The position numbers were made by a program, and so were the translations under genes. The notes under the pieces were generated by a model. That model had not been told where the DNA came from. It did no database searches and worked only from the letters and a program-made list of their open reading frames with translations. Positions 1 to 10,849 of a stretch of 64,000 bases of DNA are shown here, piece after piece. Source of the DNA: Branchiostoma belcheri (lineage: Eukaryota > Chordata > Leptocardii > Amphioxiformes > Branchiostomatidae); contig NW_017802447.1 in the NCBI RefSeq assembly GCF_001625305.1, positions 608,476 through 672,475 of the forward strand, read 5' to 3'. Numbering within the stretch: the first letter of the stretch is position 1; the number at the start of each line of letters is the position of its first letter.

Positions 1-111
1 TTTGGATCCTAGTAACTAGTACGGATGTGTGGCTTCTGATCGTTATTGTTTTCGTTTATTTGGCCCGCGTCCTTAGCCTAACTCACCTGCTTGCCTAACT
101 GTACTACACCA

Positions 112-1545
112 GGGCCCGGCGGCGCGGCAAATTTCCGTCTCGTAAACGGTCGTCGCCTTTCCGAACGGTCGTCGCCTTTTTTCAGAACGGTCGTCGCCTT
201 TCGGAGCGGTCGTCGCCATTTCCGAGCGACCGAACTTCAGTTCCGAATATCCGCGACATGTTCGGGACTTCCCCGAGTTCTTTGAATGTGTGAAATCACA
301 CTTCCTGAAGATAACATCGCGACCGAAGACGGGCCAGAACTTGGCTAGGTGGATTGAAGTTGCGTGGGTGCTAGTACATGTATTATAATTATAAGTTCCG
401 GGGGTTGAATTATCTAGGTTAGAACTAGGTTAGTGTTTGAGAAATTCTCGATTGGAACGGGAAGGGTTTGGGTAACTCTGAACTCGAATGTCTCTGGGTA
501 TTTATTTTTCTTGTATGTGAACATGTCCTTTGCCTTTTTTCTTTGTTTCCTTTTGAAATGCGAATAAACATTATTTGAAAAAAAAACCCCTCTGAACTAG
601 AACGTTTGTAGGTTTTCATACATTGCTGAATTTGAAACGGGGGCGAGAAAAACTCCACATGTATTTTTGGAACAGCCCATTGTGCGAGCATGTAATTTAT
701 GAATGCTGCAGGATGGTCTGACTCAGAAACATTCATTCGGAAGCACCATCACACATGCAGGCATTTACTCTGACCAAGGACATTATGTCCTGACTGACTG
801 ACTCACAACTCCACCACAGCCGGGTTTTATTTTGTTGGCTCGGTGCTTGCCCAGCATAGCAGGCCATTTCACACTTGTCACCAGCATGGCATTGATGTGC
901 TACCCAGTGAATGTGTCGTATTTACATACAGTGCAGTGGTGAATGTGTCAAGTATTAACATTCAGCAAGGTAACAAAACATAGACATTTCGGGATGAAAA
1001 TAGCTTTACAAGTTTGTCAAAACTCCTGTCAAAGTAAGACATTGTCCCCCTTCTAAAACAGCAGGTCCTTTATTAATCCTACATGAATTTTACATAAACG
1101 AAAGGAATACATACCACAGGGATTGAGAAATATAGCACAGGGACGGAATCTATGTTTGTTTTTGGTTGAAGATTCATTTGTCATTTGTATAAACGGCATT
1201 ATATGAACCCTTCTTCAGTTTGTTGGCGAAGGAAAACAAGAATAGGCTGGAGAAGATCCAGGCCTAGGATCGTATGCTGATCTTATAAAATCAGCAGTTG
1301 AGGAGACAAGTTACTTTTCTGGCCCGCCTACGGTCGCCATGTTATGGACTGAGTGCGATTCACACATTCCAAGAACTCCGGGAAGTCCCGAACATGCCGC
1401 GGATATTCGGAACTGAAGTTCGGTCGCTCGGAAATGGCGACGACCGCTCCGAAAGGCGACGACCGTTCTGAAAAAAGGCGACGACCGTTCTGAAAGGCGA
1501 CGACCGTTTACGAGACGGAAATTTGCGGCGGCGCGGCCCCCCAGC
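112..1545. mobile_element. Foldback-type element with long inverted arms
   Basis: The left arm (about 112-335) reappears as its reverse complement at about 1321-1545, with roughly 985 bp between them. Each arm carries an internal tandem array built on the unit CGGTCGTCGCCTTTC, followed by a shared unique tract that ends in GGGCC at the inner edge. The arms are close to identical, apart from a few substitutions and small indels. Long inverted arms with internal subrepeats are typical of foldback-like non-autonomous DNA transposons. No transposase is visible in the spacer and no target-site duplication is clear. An inverted duplication without transposition is the alternative. Confidence 0.6.
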
Positions 1546-1785
1546 CAGCATTCTGAGACCGGACTGCAATTTTTAGAGTCGTCGTAGGAGGCGCTCAATC
1601 AGGTGCAGTACTAGTAGGCCACCAGTAGTAGGCTGTTACATCCTGGCGCCATCAGTGGGATGTGGGCCACAAGTGGCGCTGATCATATGTGCACGTGTGT
1701 GAGTGTGTGTGTGTGTGTGTGCGCTTGTGCGTGAAAAAGAAGAATAATCCGTCAAGAAGATTTTCCCTCGCAACATCTGCTTGAT

Positions 1786-2640
1786 TACTGGAATGACGTC
1801 ACTGCCGATGACCTGTCTGCCAGGTCGTGATTGTCGGCCTTACGTAAAGTGAAAAGGGCACAAAGGATTGTGGAATGAATGACGTTATATATGGATGTAT
1901 GGAGATCTAGAGACTTTGCGTCAACCAAAGATATTACATGTAACGATGAACGTGATAACCAGAAATGTTAATTACTGAGCCACCCTATACGCGGTAGGAT
2001 CACGTCACTATATGACAGATGCCCATTTATCATCTTTCTTAAACGTCGAAGAAGGTTAGACACTCAAGTAATTAGGTACACAAGAGGTTGTTACTCAAGC
2101 AACTGAATAGGTTTTGAAGCTGTCAGACGTTTCAAGTAACAGCTACTACCGAAGTTCAAGTCGTCAGCGACACTCACTGAAGAAAAGTAGTGGATGTAAT
2201 TTTAGTTAATGTTTTTAGCCAAGCACAACGGCCCGGGCCAACAATACCGTCTTGTCGGCCAGAGCAAGGAGGTTGTTTAGAGAGAGCAACTTAGGCAGAG
2301 CCATAATCTCTATGCAGATGTTTTGCCTTTTTTTGTGGCATTGTTTACTTTCTAATGGCCTTCATTACTCGTATATCATGTGTGTAATAGTGATACTATT
2401 TTTATGGAATGACGTCACCACACTGATGACGTGTATGACCATGGCCAAGTCGTCACCATCGACCTTACGTTCACGGGAAAGGGCACGGAGATTGTGTGCA
2501 TACTAGTAATATACACATATTCATGACTTTGCCTCGATCCAAAGACATAAACGTAACAAATTTCAGAAATGTTAATTTCTCAGCTACGCTATACAAGGTT
2601 AGCAATATGACAGACACAAATTTATCATATTTCTCAAAGT
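1786..2640. repeat. Diverged direct duplication of about 250 bp
   Basis: The segments at about 1786-2040 and 2401-2640 align in the same orientation. Both begin with GGAATGACGTCAC. Both then share a cytosine-poor block around CTTACGT, the tract AGAAATGTTAATT, and a block ending in TATGACAGA followed by TTTATCAT. Divergence is considerable, with many substitutions and indels. Each copy opens with a perfect CRE palindrome, TGACGTCA. Confidence 0.6.
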
Positions 2641-3177
2641 TTTTATTAAGATGGTACAGATGACATTTCAAACAATACAACAACGAAACATGTGCGTAGT
2701 TACGTGATATATACAGCTACAAACACAAACTACCACACATCTAGAAAGTGCCCATCTACAAAACCACATGTTTTTGTACAGTGCATATGATTGTATCTTT
2801 CCATCTGTAAACCACGTTTTTGTACAGTGCATATGATTGTATCATGGTAGTTGGAGTCTTTGTGTGATAAACAACGGTGGATACAATGTAGTATGAAAAG
2901 GGCTGTATGCAAATACTAGAATTCTCACCCAGGCAATGCGAGATCTATATAATGTCCTTGCCGTGTCCAAGGAAGAGACATTCGTTTAGGCAGCCTGTGT
3001 TGAAGTTTGTCTCTGGCTCCATGGCATTGTATTATTTTTCCCGACATATCCTGGTTACCTGTCAATAGTTAGATCGGAGCAGACATACACGTGCACTTTA
3101 TCTAGACAGTGTTGACAGGTATGTTGCACCAGGGAGACGTTTGTTTCCTTATCACTGACAACAAATAAGGGGGGCTA

Positions 3178-3395
3178 TCTTACCCCCCACAACTCTGAAT
3201 GGGGTAGGGTCTATACACGTGTATGTATGTATGTATTCTCCACATGCACAATCTCTGGTGACTATAACAAATCTTACCCCCCACAACTCTAAATGGGGTT
3301 TGGGACTATACACATGTATGTATATATCCGTGATTACAACAATTAAGGACTAGCTTTTGGCTTACCCCCCACAACTCAGGGTGGGGTTAGGGAAG
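3178..3395. repeat. Three spaced copies of a CTTACCCCCCACAACTC unit
   Basis: Copies start near 3180, 3274 and 3361, spaced by about 90 bp. Each reads CTTACCCCCCACAACTC and is followed by a GGGGT tract, so the unit can form a short hairpin (TACCCC against GGGGTA). The first two copies continue into TATACAC and a GTATGTAT run. Confidence 0.6.
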
Positions 3396-4382
3396 TTAAA
3401 ACAGTCTTTGATCTGATACGTTTGTAGATACATGTACAAGCAAACAGACTACTTGGGGTTACTATAGGCCACATCTTACCGCATTGGCGCAGCGTCTGCT
3501 GTGTCGTGACTTTAGAACAAAAGTATACACGTCATGCATCAATTATTTTCTACGTGTTAGATCCTTGTGGCGGAATGCACTTGTGATCTAATGCAAATAC
3601 ATTACACCTGGGACATAGCAACCAACAACACTCACATCATTAATTTCAAATTATATGGCGCATAGCGTGCCTCTAGCAACCTTACATACTTCAGTGTAAT
3701 AAATAAGTACCTATACCTCATAATACCTGTATAGTATAGGCTCCTTGTCAGTTAAATTGAACCTGGCAAAAATCTGGTATACAGATTTATCTGATTTGTA
3801 TGTCCATATTTCATAGTTTATTGCGTTGTTTTCATACCCTTATTGTCCACAGTGTAGATAATGTAGACCAAAAATAATATCTAATAAAAATAAAACTATA
3901 AATACATCGTAAGCAACTATAAATAGAAGCAAAAAAACATAGGCAAGGGCAATAAACTATAAGTACAGGCAATAAACTAAGAATAGAAGCATACAAATCA
4001 GACAAGGCTAAAATTACCTATTGATATTACATTCTTTCCGGCTTGAATTTATCTGGTCAATAAATTCATCACAATAACTTAAACATCATAATAAGTTACT
4101 GGGTTCTTTGTCCTTCCAGAAAAGCACTCGACTTTTCTAACATTTGCCAGAACCAGCTAGCATTGAAAGAACATTGTACTTCGAACAGAAATAATACGTA
4201 CAGCGTTACTCAAGAACTTGAATGTTGGATGTGTGTATAATAACAAATACACTCAGTCACCCACATCCTATCCTTTACATCTTTGCTCAAATAGTGTATG
4301 ATCAAAGTGCGATGAAACTCAGCCGCCTATATGAACCAGACGGAAAGTTTCCAATGATTGTGTAAATATGTAACTTCAAGCG

Positions 4383-5018
4383 TTACAAATCAGTGGTACA
4401 GACCCACAAGTCCAGCCCCTTTCCATAGAAGTCTGTAACTGCTTTCTTCTTGTCACATCTGAAGCCGCACTGGTTACACTCGTCCCCGAACCTGTCCAGT
4501 GTGTTGCCGTTGTCTGTTCTTGAGATCATCGCTATGAGACCTTCACAGCCGCCGCACTAATTTTGGGGAGAAAAAGAAGGGGCATGGAATTCGAATGTTA
4601 TTACACAATGGGGGCAATGGCAAAATCAAAGAAAAGTTGTCTAAAGGTTCAATGACTGTAGCCGTCTTTTTGTAAAATCTATACGTTCTTTTAAAATAAT
4701 GTTACAAACATTGAAAAATGATTTTCCCGCATGTACGTTTTTGGCAAGCAAGAATTCGCACCACATAAACTACAATCAAGAGTTATGATGAACAAAGCAT
4801 CGCATAAAGTCGCCATAAAATGATCTTAGAGTAGTTTAATTTTACAATATGCATGACAGGTCCGTTATATTCAGCCTTACCGTTGGTACGGGGACGTTTC
4901 TTCTGAGGCGACGGATGATTTTGTCCTGGGCAGGTACATTTACCGGTAGAGCCTGGCACCGCATGAGCAAAAACTCGACCGCAAGCATGGTGGTCACCAC
5001 TACAGTAAAAACCTTCAT
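4383..5018 (-). CDS. Small secreted six-cysteine protein, unrecognised family
   Basis: Two coding exons, 5018-4881 and 4556-4383, join in phase 0 (donor ACG|gtaagg, acceptor attag|TGC) to give 103 residues ending at TAA. Residues 1-23 form a signal peptide (MKVFTVVVTTMLAV core; likely cleavage after CQA). Residues 24-46 are a short proline- and arginine-containing pro-region with two dibasic sites (RRLRR, 36-40) suited to furin-type processing. The second exon encodes the cysteine domain: C47, C50, C73, C76, C80, C99, ending in a WVCTTDL tail. Six cysteines, an even number, suggest three disulfides. The two CxxC pairs also resemble a zinc ribbon, but the signal peptide argues against that. 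The start is the first ATG after an acceptor at 5037. I recognise no family; a peptide hormone, antimicrobial peptide or other small secreted ligand are all possible. Confidence 0.7.
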
Positions 5019-5489
5019 CACGGAAGTGTGTGCCTGGCTGTAACAATGATTTTTGAGACGTTAGTCTTTCTTGTTGTACATTGTTATATCCTCATAACTT
5101 TCGTATCTACCATATGTACCCTGCAGTCATGCTTGTCATATGATTTTTTGGCGGATTTTTAACGAAGCTATGGCAGAACCATTTAGCAACTGTCGACAAA
5201 GGTCAACGACAATATTTTCCAGTACAAGATTTCATATTTTGTATGACAATTCACGACTGTCCTAAAAATGCATCCATGGGCTCAACTGACTGTCACAATC
5301 ATATCGCATGACGAATATACTAGTAACAGGACCATCCATGCCAACATTATTAAAAGTGCCCGGGCACTTTCGTCAATTTCAAGACCAACCACATGCAACC
5401 AGGAAAGGGGTCAAAATCACACAAAAAATCGCATATGCGGTCCGAATACGACATTCTAGCAGTGTTCAATGTTTGAAAAAAATGTTTAC

Positions 5490-5616
5490 CTTCAACGTGA
5501 AGATTTGCACTTGTCTGAAGACGTCCTAGCTCTCTGGGCCGGCAAGTGTTGCTTTCGTCCTCGGGTTGATCCGACTGACATGTGGGGTGGTGGTCTTCCC
5601 GCCCATTTATACCCTA
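5490..5616 (-). promoter_or_regulatory. TATA box and probable 5' untranslated exon of the six-cysteine gene
   Basis: On the minus strand a TATAAAT box lies at 5611-5605. A start about 30 bp downstream would fall near 5575. From there an exon of about 85 nt runs to a strong donor at 5490 (GTTGAAG|gtaaac). It would splice to the acceptor at 5037 (gttacag|CC), 19 nt before the ATG at 5018. This is inference from signals only. Confidence 0.5.
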
Positions 5617-6229
5617 CCTGCTCACCATATATAGCCATTCTTTGTTATCTCGTAATCAACCGTACCCACCTGTGTGTAATGGGTGGAAGGATGGGGTCAC
5701 TTCCCCGAAAAAAATAGGGGGGATTCCCGCAAGCAAGAAACACGCGCGCATGGACTCAAGGCCGGCCACGCGTGTTTTTCTCCGTTCAACAAACAAAGGA
5801 CGACCGCAACGGCAAAAAAAGTTGAGCAAGACATTTTTTTTTACCTTTCACAGGTAAAAAAAAAAGTCATGAACGGCAAGGTAAAGTTTCTCCCCTTTTA
5901 TTTATTGTATGTTGCTCTGTGCTGTGTATCGAGGACACGTGTGATTTTACAGATGAGTTAGCATTAGCTATCTGTGTGGGTACCTCCAAACCGCGCCCAT
6001 ACATATCCCCAAGCTATTCTCTCCCTGTGAACTCTGTGGGAAAGAAAACTTTGATACAAACTCCACTTTTCTTTACACCGCTAGGGGTAAAGCAAACAAG
6101 CAGAGTGGTCGGTTGTGGATACTTTTGTGTTTATCCTGACGACGCAGCGCGTGAGGGAATCCCCATACCCCTGCAACCAACGGTATGGGTCTATTTTTAG
6201 CCTCGGGTTACCGCTTCCGGTCCTTTGAC

Positions 6230-6352
6230 TGCAGATGAGGACTACGTCACCTGTTTACCATATATGGATTGCGACGTCATGTTACGTGTTTTTACTATTT
6301 ATAGGGTTTTTATATAAGCCGTGTGGCACAGTCTCTCGTCGTGAGAGACTGT
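6230..6352 (+). promoter_or_regulatory. Orphan promoter-like cluster: CRE-like sites, TATA box, hairpin
   Basis: TACGTCAC (about 6243) and GACGTCA (about 6272) sites lie upstream of a TATATAAG box at 6311-6318. A perfect 10-bp hairpin, ACAGTCTCTC/GAGAGACTGT (6328-6337 and 6343-6352, loop GTCGT), sits where transcription would start. No convincing coding exon follows, although a short ORF begins at 6498. Confidence 0.35.
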
Positions 6353-6916
6353 TTAGCCATCCTACCCTAGAGGTGTAGGGACCTGACCAGTGGGAGCTGG
6401 GATTTTCTACAAGCCAACGTAACAATCAGTGATGATATTCGTCCATCGTTGTAATTATCAGTACGTATTAAATTATTCCATACATATCTAGTCCAACTTG
6501 TCAGAAAGGGGCAAAACTTTTTTCACCTGTAGTCCCGTCGGTGCCAATTATGTAGGCCAAAATCCAAAGTACATGTTCGCCTCCATTTATTTAACTGACA
6601 CACTTGAGGAAAGCTCGTTTATAATACATTTCAGTAAGCAGGGCATTATAACTTTCTGTAGCAGTGACGCGAAAATAAAGGTACCCATGTAATTATAATT
6701 ATATGTTGTGTTCGATTGTAACATCAACATTTTGGGCCCTTACGACTGGCTCCCATGGTGTACCGGTACAACATCAGGTAAAATTAAGTACAACCAAACT
6801 GATACTAAGTACTAGTAAGTAGCAATTACAAACACTGATTGCCTTAGAAAACATTATGAACATGTGCTTGAATATTTATAAAGCAGCCCAGAGAGGCTGG
6901 ATGCTCATTTAACCTA

Positions 6917-7082
6917 GTCTCCACCAGACTTTTTTTGCAGGCTGAATAAATCGTAGAAATCGGCCTAAAAAGGGTATTAATTGGCGAGAGACTTCGACCA
7001 TCGACGCACGGCAAGAATTTGATCGTCGATGGCCGGCTACCTTCACGATTTATTCAGCCTGCAAAAGAAGTCTAGTGGAGAC
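6917..7082. mobile_element. MITE with 38-bp terminal inverted repeats and TA duplication
   Basis: The left end (6917-6954, beginning GTCTCCACCAGACTT) is inverted at 7045-7082 with two mismatches. TA lies immediately outside both ends (6915-6916 and 7083-7084), as expected for Tc1/mariner- or Harbinger-mobilised elements. The 166-bp unit carries a further internal inverted segment around CATCGACG/CGTCGATG. It has no coding capacity. A related end, GTCTCTACCAGACTCC, occurs near 25434. Confidence 0.8.
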
Positions 7083-8059
7083 TACATTAAGCCTGTTATA
7101 CACAAGCTTTCGATCGGAGGTTAATGACCGCCACCCCTTTTGGGGGCGGCAACCTTAGGGCGGCGGCCGCCAGGAGCGCGGTTTAGTAGAGGCTCATAGA
7201 GACTACTTTAGCTTAAAACGCTGGCTGAAAAATAGTCAAATAATCTAGATATTACATGTACACTTCTGGCCAATCACTCATCGAATTTTCCTATCCCTAC
7301 GTTCCCCTATCCATCACATCCTGATCACATCCGGCATTACCCATCATGGTTACGATTGAATGGATTCGGTTTTTTCCAGGTCTGGTTTCTTCGCTCAGTA
7401 TGAAATGCAGCGACACTTAGCGGCCACTTGTATATTGCAAATATGTGGGCAAACTCAGTACCTGAAGAAGTCTCCAAAGATAGCCTCAACCGGGCTTTAG
7501 AACCGGCCGAAAAGAGTAAAAATTAGGCGCCAAATAGACAGCTACGTGCCAGTGGAGTTGGTCCGCTAAAGGAGCACTGTTTTTTGGGACCAACTCCCAG
7601 TATTTGGCTCTACTTTACCAGCCGCTTACTTATGGAGCCTGTTAGAGGCTATCTCAAACAGACTCCTTTGGGTTTGTAAAATTTCTAGAAATTGGATCAA
7701 CACTGTAAATAACTTGACAGAGTGGTTGTAACGTTTAGTCACATGCGCTTTGAAATTATAATTACTGAAAGTTGGAATTTGCAATTCTGCAGCTCAGTGT
7801 TGAGTAACGTTTATAACGTTATATAAATTATAATAGAACACAGGTGCGATTGGCGCGAAGCCTTGAACACGTGTTCACTTTTTTCAAAGATGCAATCTTT
7901 TTCCTCGACTTTTAATGGCCATGTAGATGGTTTCTGTTTTAATGTATACCATGGACTTAGAAACAGTTTCATGAGTTTGCTAACATTTCTGACAACGCCA
8001 CATCATGCAATACCATGGAGTAAAATAGGCAATACATTGTAACAGTGAGTGCCGTTTCT

Positions 8060-8145
8060 AGTTTGTGATTGGTCCATTCAAAACGTAGGCGCGCAATGAT
8101 TGGTCAAAAATGTAGCGTCATCGCCAAAGCTTATAAATACCCCAG
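8060..8145 (+). promoter_or_regulatory. H2A.Z core promoter
   Basis: Two inverted CCAAT boxes (GATTGG) lie near 8067 and 8098, and TTATAAATAC lies at 8131-8140, about 70 bp before the start codon. A CCAAT-plus-TATA arrangement is usual for histone promoters. Confidence 0.7.
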
Positions 8146-8208
8146 CATGCATTTGGCGGGCCATCAGTGGCGTCGCTTTGTTGTGCGAAGAAGACAGTAC
8201 AAATCAAG

Positions 8209-10409
8209 ATGGTAAGTTATTCCAGAATCCGCGCAATACTTCGAAAAATTTTAGCCATCCATTTCATATTTTATCAAATATGCACTGTTAAGGATGTGTT
8301 GTACATGTAGAACAATTATTGCACGTCGATGTTGTGTTTTTTATGAAAATTTTGGCCTTTGTTTTGTAGGCTGGAGGCAAGGCTGGAAAGGACTCTGGAA
8401 AGGCAAAGGCGAAGGCGATCTCTCGCTCTGCAAGGGCAGGACTACAGGTAAGAACGATCCATATATCAATAACAGCTACCCTCGTATACATTTTGTGAAG
8501 TATTTTGTGTAGTTGGTGTGTTAAAATGTCGATTTTTGGCCAATGTTTTGAACCGGGTCTCCCTATGCCCCTCCCCATACAGTTCCCGGTCGGCCGTATC
8601 CACAGGCACTTGAAGAACCGTACGACCAGCCACGGCCGTGTCGGTGCCACAGCCGCCGTGTACAGCGCAGCTATCCTCGAATATCTGACCGCTGAGGTAA
8701 GAATTTCTGCAGAATATGCATAAATCGCCGAGAAATTGCAATTTGTAGTCGTAGTAAAAACATAATTCGCGCCCTTGTTGCGACCCCCCGCGATGAAAAC
8801 AAAACCTCCCATTTGCTCCTAACCCTTTATTCGTTTCCGTTTCTAATTCAAACTCCGCCAAAGCCTTCTTATGCCAAAAAGACATTTTCACGGTTTGAAC
8901 TCATATTATCTAAAATTTGTTGTAAATATTTTGGCCGGATGCCTATCTACATGCTTTCAAAATTTGGCGGGATTCTGTGGTGTTTCCCGCTCAAAACCGT
9001 TCGAACAGACAACACAGCGTCCCCTCCACCCGGCATTCATATTCATAGTTTCTGACGTAATTATACAACTGGGCCGCCATTCTCATGTAGAGGAGCAATC
9101 TGGTCGAACACAAAGGTTCTTCGTTAGATATTCTGGGCATTAAAAAGGTGGATGTTGTCTGCCACATAACGAGCACTGGAGGATGTGTTTTGTTGAGTTA
9201 CCTGTGGGAGGGGGGCGCACGCATCCAGAATTTATTTTCCTTCCACCAAATACAAAGAATTAATGAGTAAAACTAATAACCTCCATGTACTAAAACACAT
9301 TGACTGAAAGTCAAAACAGATATTTTCATCCTGTATACATAAAGGAAATGTACCAGACACTTGGCTAGTTTTGTACACATCTTTTTCACAGGTAAAGCTA
9401 ATTGGTTTGTTCAGGTATTGTTTTTGTGCATAGGGAAATGTATTCAGTGCTTAGTCCTTTTTAGGAGGCCAAGGCAAACTTGTAACTGGACTGGCAACCA
9501 CTACTAGTATTTTACCTGGAGGATATTCCAGGTATTTTAATATTCTAAGAGTTAAGTCACAATTGCAACAGACAAAAATGTAGTTTGTCCCTCATAATTT
9601 TAGCTTTCAACCAAACTACCCTATCAGATATACAAAATTATCCCAGTAGCAACATAAGTGATGTTTGTGTAAATAAATGTATCCTGTCATTGTATGCAAG
9701 AAATAATCTTGTCACAGCTTTGGAATGTTGATTCTCAAATAACCTGAAAATTTGGTGTAGCTTATAATTAGGCAAAACTAAAAAAGAAACAAATTTAAGT
9801 TGTATGAAGAGAAAGGGATAGAAACAGTATTTGGGAAATTGGAGCATGCATATGCATGTATTTCGAATTTGCAACACTTGTTACTTCAAGTTGATGTACG
9901 AAGGTTTATGAAGCACACTTTGTCCATTTTCGTATTTTCAGGTGCTAGAGTTGGCGGGGAATGCCAGTAAGGATCTGAAGGTGAAGCGTATCACACCGCG
10001 TCACTTGCAACTGGCCATCCGCGGAGACGAGGAGTTGGACTCTCTGATCAAGGCTACCATTGCTGGTGGTGGTAAGTACAGTATACTTTACTGCAACAAT
10101 GGTCATTCCAAAAATTGAGATTCCTATGTTTGTTGGTTGCCCAAGCCTTGGGAATTGAATGTGCAGAGGTTGTATCAATATATCTAGTTATGTTTGCTAG
10201 AATGTTGAGGAATTTGTTGATTTACTGCATATATTATTGCCACTAGTATCGGTTTGCTTTTGCCTATTGTCAATTTTAGGACTGATGCAGTGCAATGGAA
10301 GTTGATAAAAGTTGACAAATAATGACCTGACATTGCTTGTATTGCAGGTGTGATCCCCCACATCCACAAGAGTCTGATCGGCAAGAAGGGATCTCAGAAG
10401 GCCACATAA
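8209..10409 (+). CDS. H2AZ: Histone H2A.Z (H2A variant)
   Basis: Five coding exons: 8209-8211, 8370-8447, 8583-8696, 9942-10071 and 10348-10409. They give 128 residues, the usual length of H2A.Z. The first coding exon holds only the ATG. The histone fold is complete ([49 protein letters not shown]). It carries H2A.Z-specific features: the extended acidic-patch region [31 protein letters not shown], the absence of a canonical H2A SQ tail, and a lysine-rich N-tail. The protein replaces H2A in nucleosomes flanking promoters and is deposited by SRCAP/SWR1-type remodellers. Introns make it a polyadenylated, replication-independent histone gene. Confidence 0.97.
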
Positions 10410-10822
10410 GCTGTACCATTCCACGTCTACGATGTCCTCTATGATTCCAAGCTTCTATGCTTTCTTGTATTTAGCCGACAGTCGCCATTTCCACCTGTCA
10501 TCGTCCTGACGCTGTATAGTAGTAGTACCATTTTAGACCCGAAAACACAAAAAAATCAAAGCAATTGATAGCTGAAGTAGTTGCTAAACTGTGTGTGAAA
10601 CAGCAATCTTTGTAGCCCGTCGTCATAGCCTGTATATCTGGCAGCATATTGTGAGAGACTTAGGTCTTGGACAAAACAGTGAGGTATCCAAATTTTCCAG
10701 TGATTGTAGTATGTAACTTGTGTGTGTGTTTGCTCGCTTTTATTGTTGGTTTGCTTTTGAATTTTGTATTCCAGTAGTGGTGATAGAATCCCCGTCATGT
10801 GACCATGGAACACACACCATAC

Positions 10823-10828
10823 AATAAA
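10823..10828 (+). terminator. Polyadenylation signal of H2A.Z
   Basis: AATAAA lies about 415 bp after the stop codon. The use of poly(A) rather than a histone stem-loop fits a replacement variant. Confidence 0.6.
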
Positions 10829-10849
10829 ATGGAGTTACTTTTATACATA

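Larger units (their letters stand above)
1600..4380. other. Intergenic stretch with local repeats, no gene seen
   Basis: I see no supportable coding exon here. It holds a GT microsatellite (about 1689-1727) and a diverged direct duplication (about 1786-2040 and 2401-2640). It also holds a tandem pair of about 48 bp at about 2757-2855 (shared core TTTTTGTACAGTGCATATGA) and three copies of a CTTACCCCCCACAACTC motif (3180, 3274, 3361). The last 600 bp may be the 3' untranslated region of the minus-strand gene that ends at 4383; a reverse-strand AATAAA lies at 3817-3822. Confidence 0.5.
5617..8060. other. Intergenic, no supported gene
   Basis: Several ORFs of 60-95 codons occur here, but none shows family similarity or convincing splice sites. 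The region holds an orphan TATA-type promoter signature (6220-6352), a TA-flanked MITE (6917-7082) and further short inverted fragments (about 7140-7210 and 7600-7680). Confidence 0.4.

Noticed and set aside
1311..1598. ORFs inside the foldback arms
   Set aside because: Translation of the CGGTCGTCGCC subrepeats; the same peptides arise in both arms.
4783..5046. 87-codon minus-strand ORF with many Cys and His
   Set aside because: It is out of phase with the downstream cysteine exon. The overlapping 46-codon frame from 5018 gives a signal peptide and a clean phase-0 splice.
8288..8891. Minus-strand ORFs of 174 and 141 codons over the H2A.Z exons
   Set aside because: They are antisense shadows of coding exons and GC-rich introns, with no domain.
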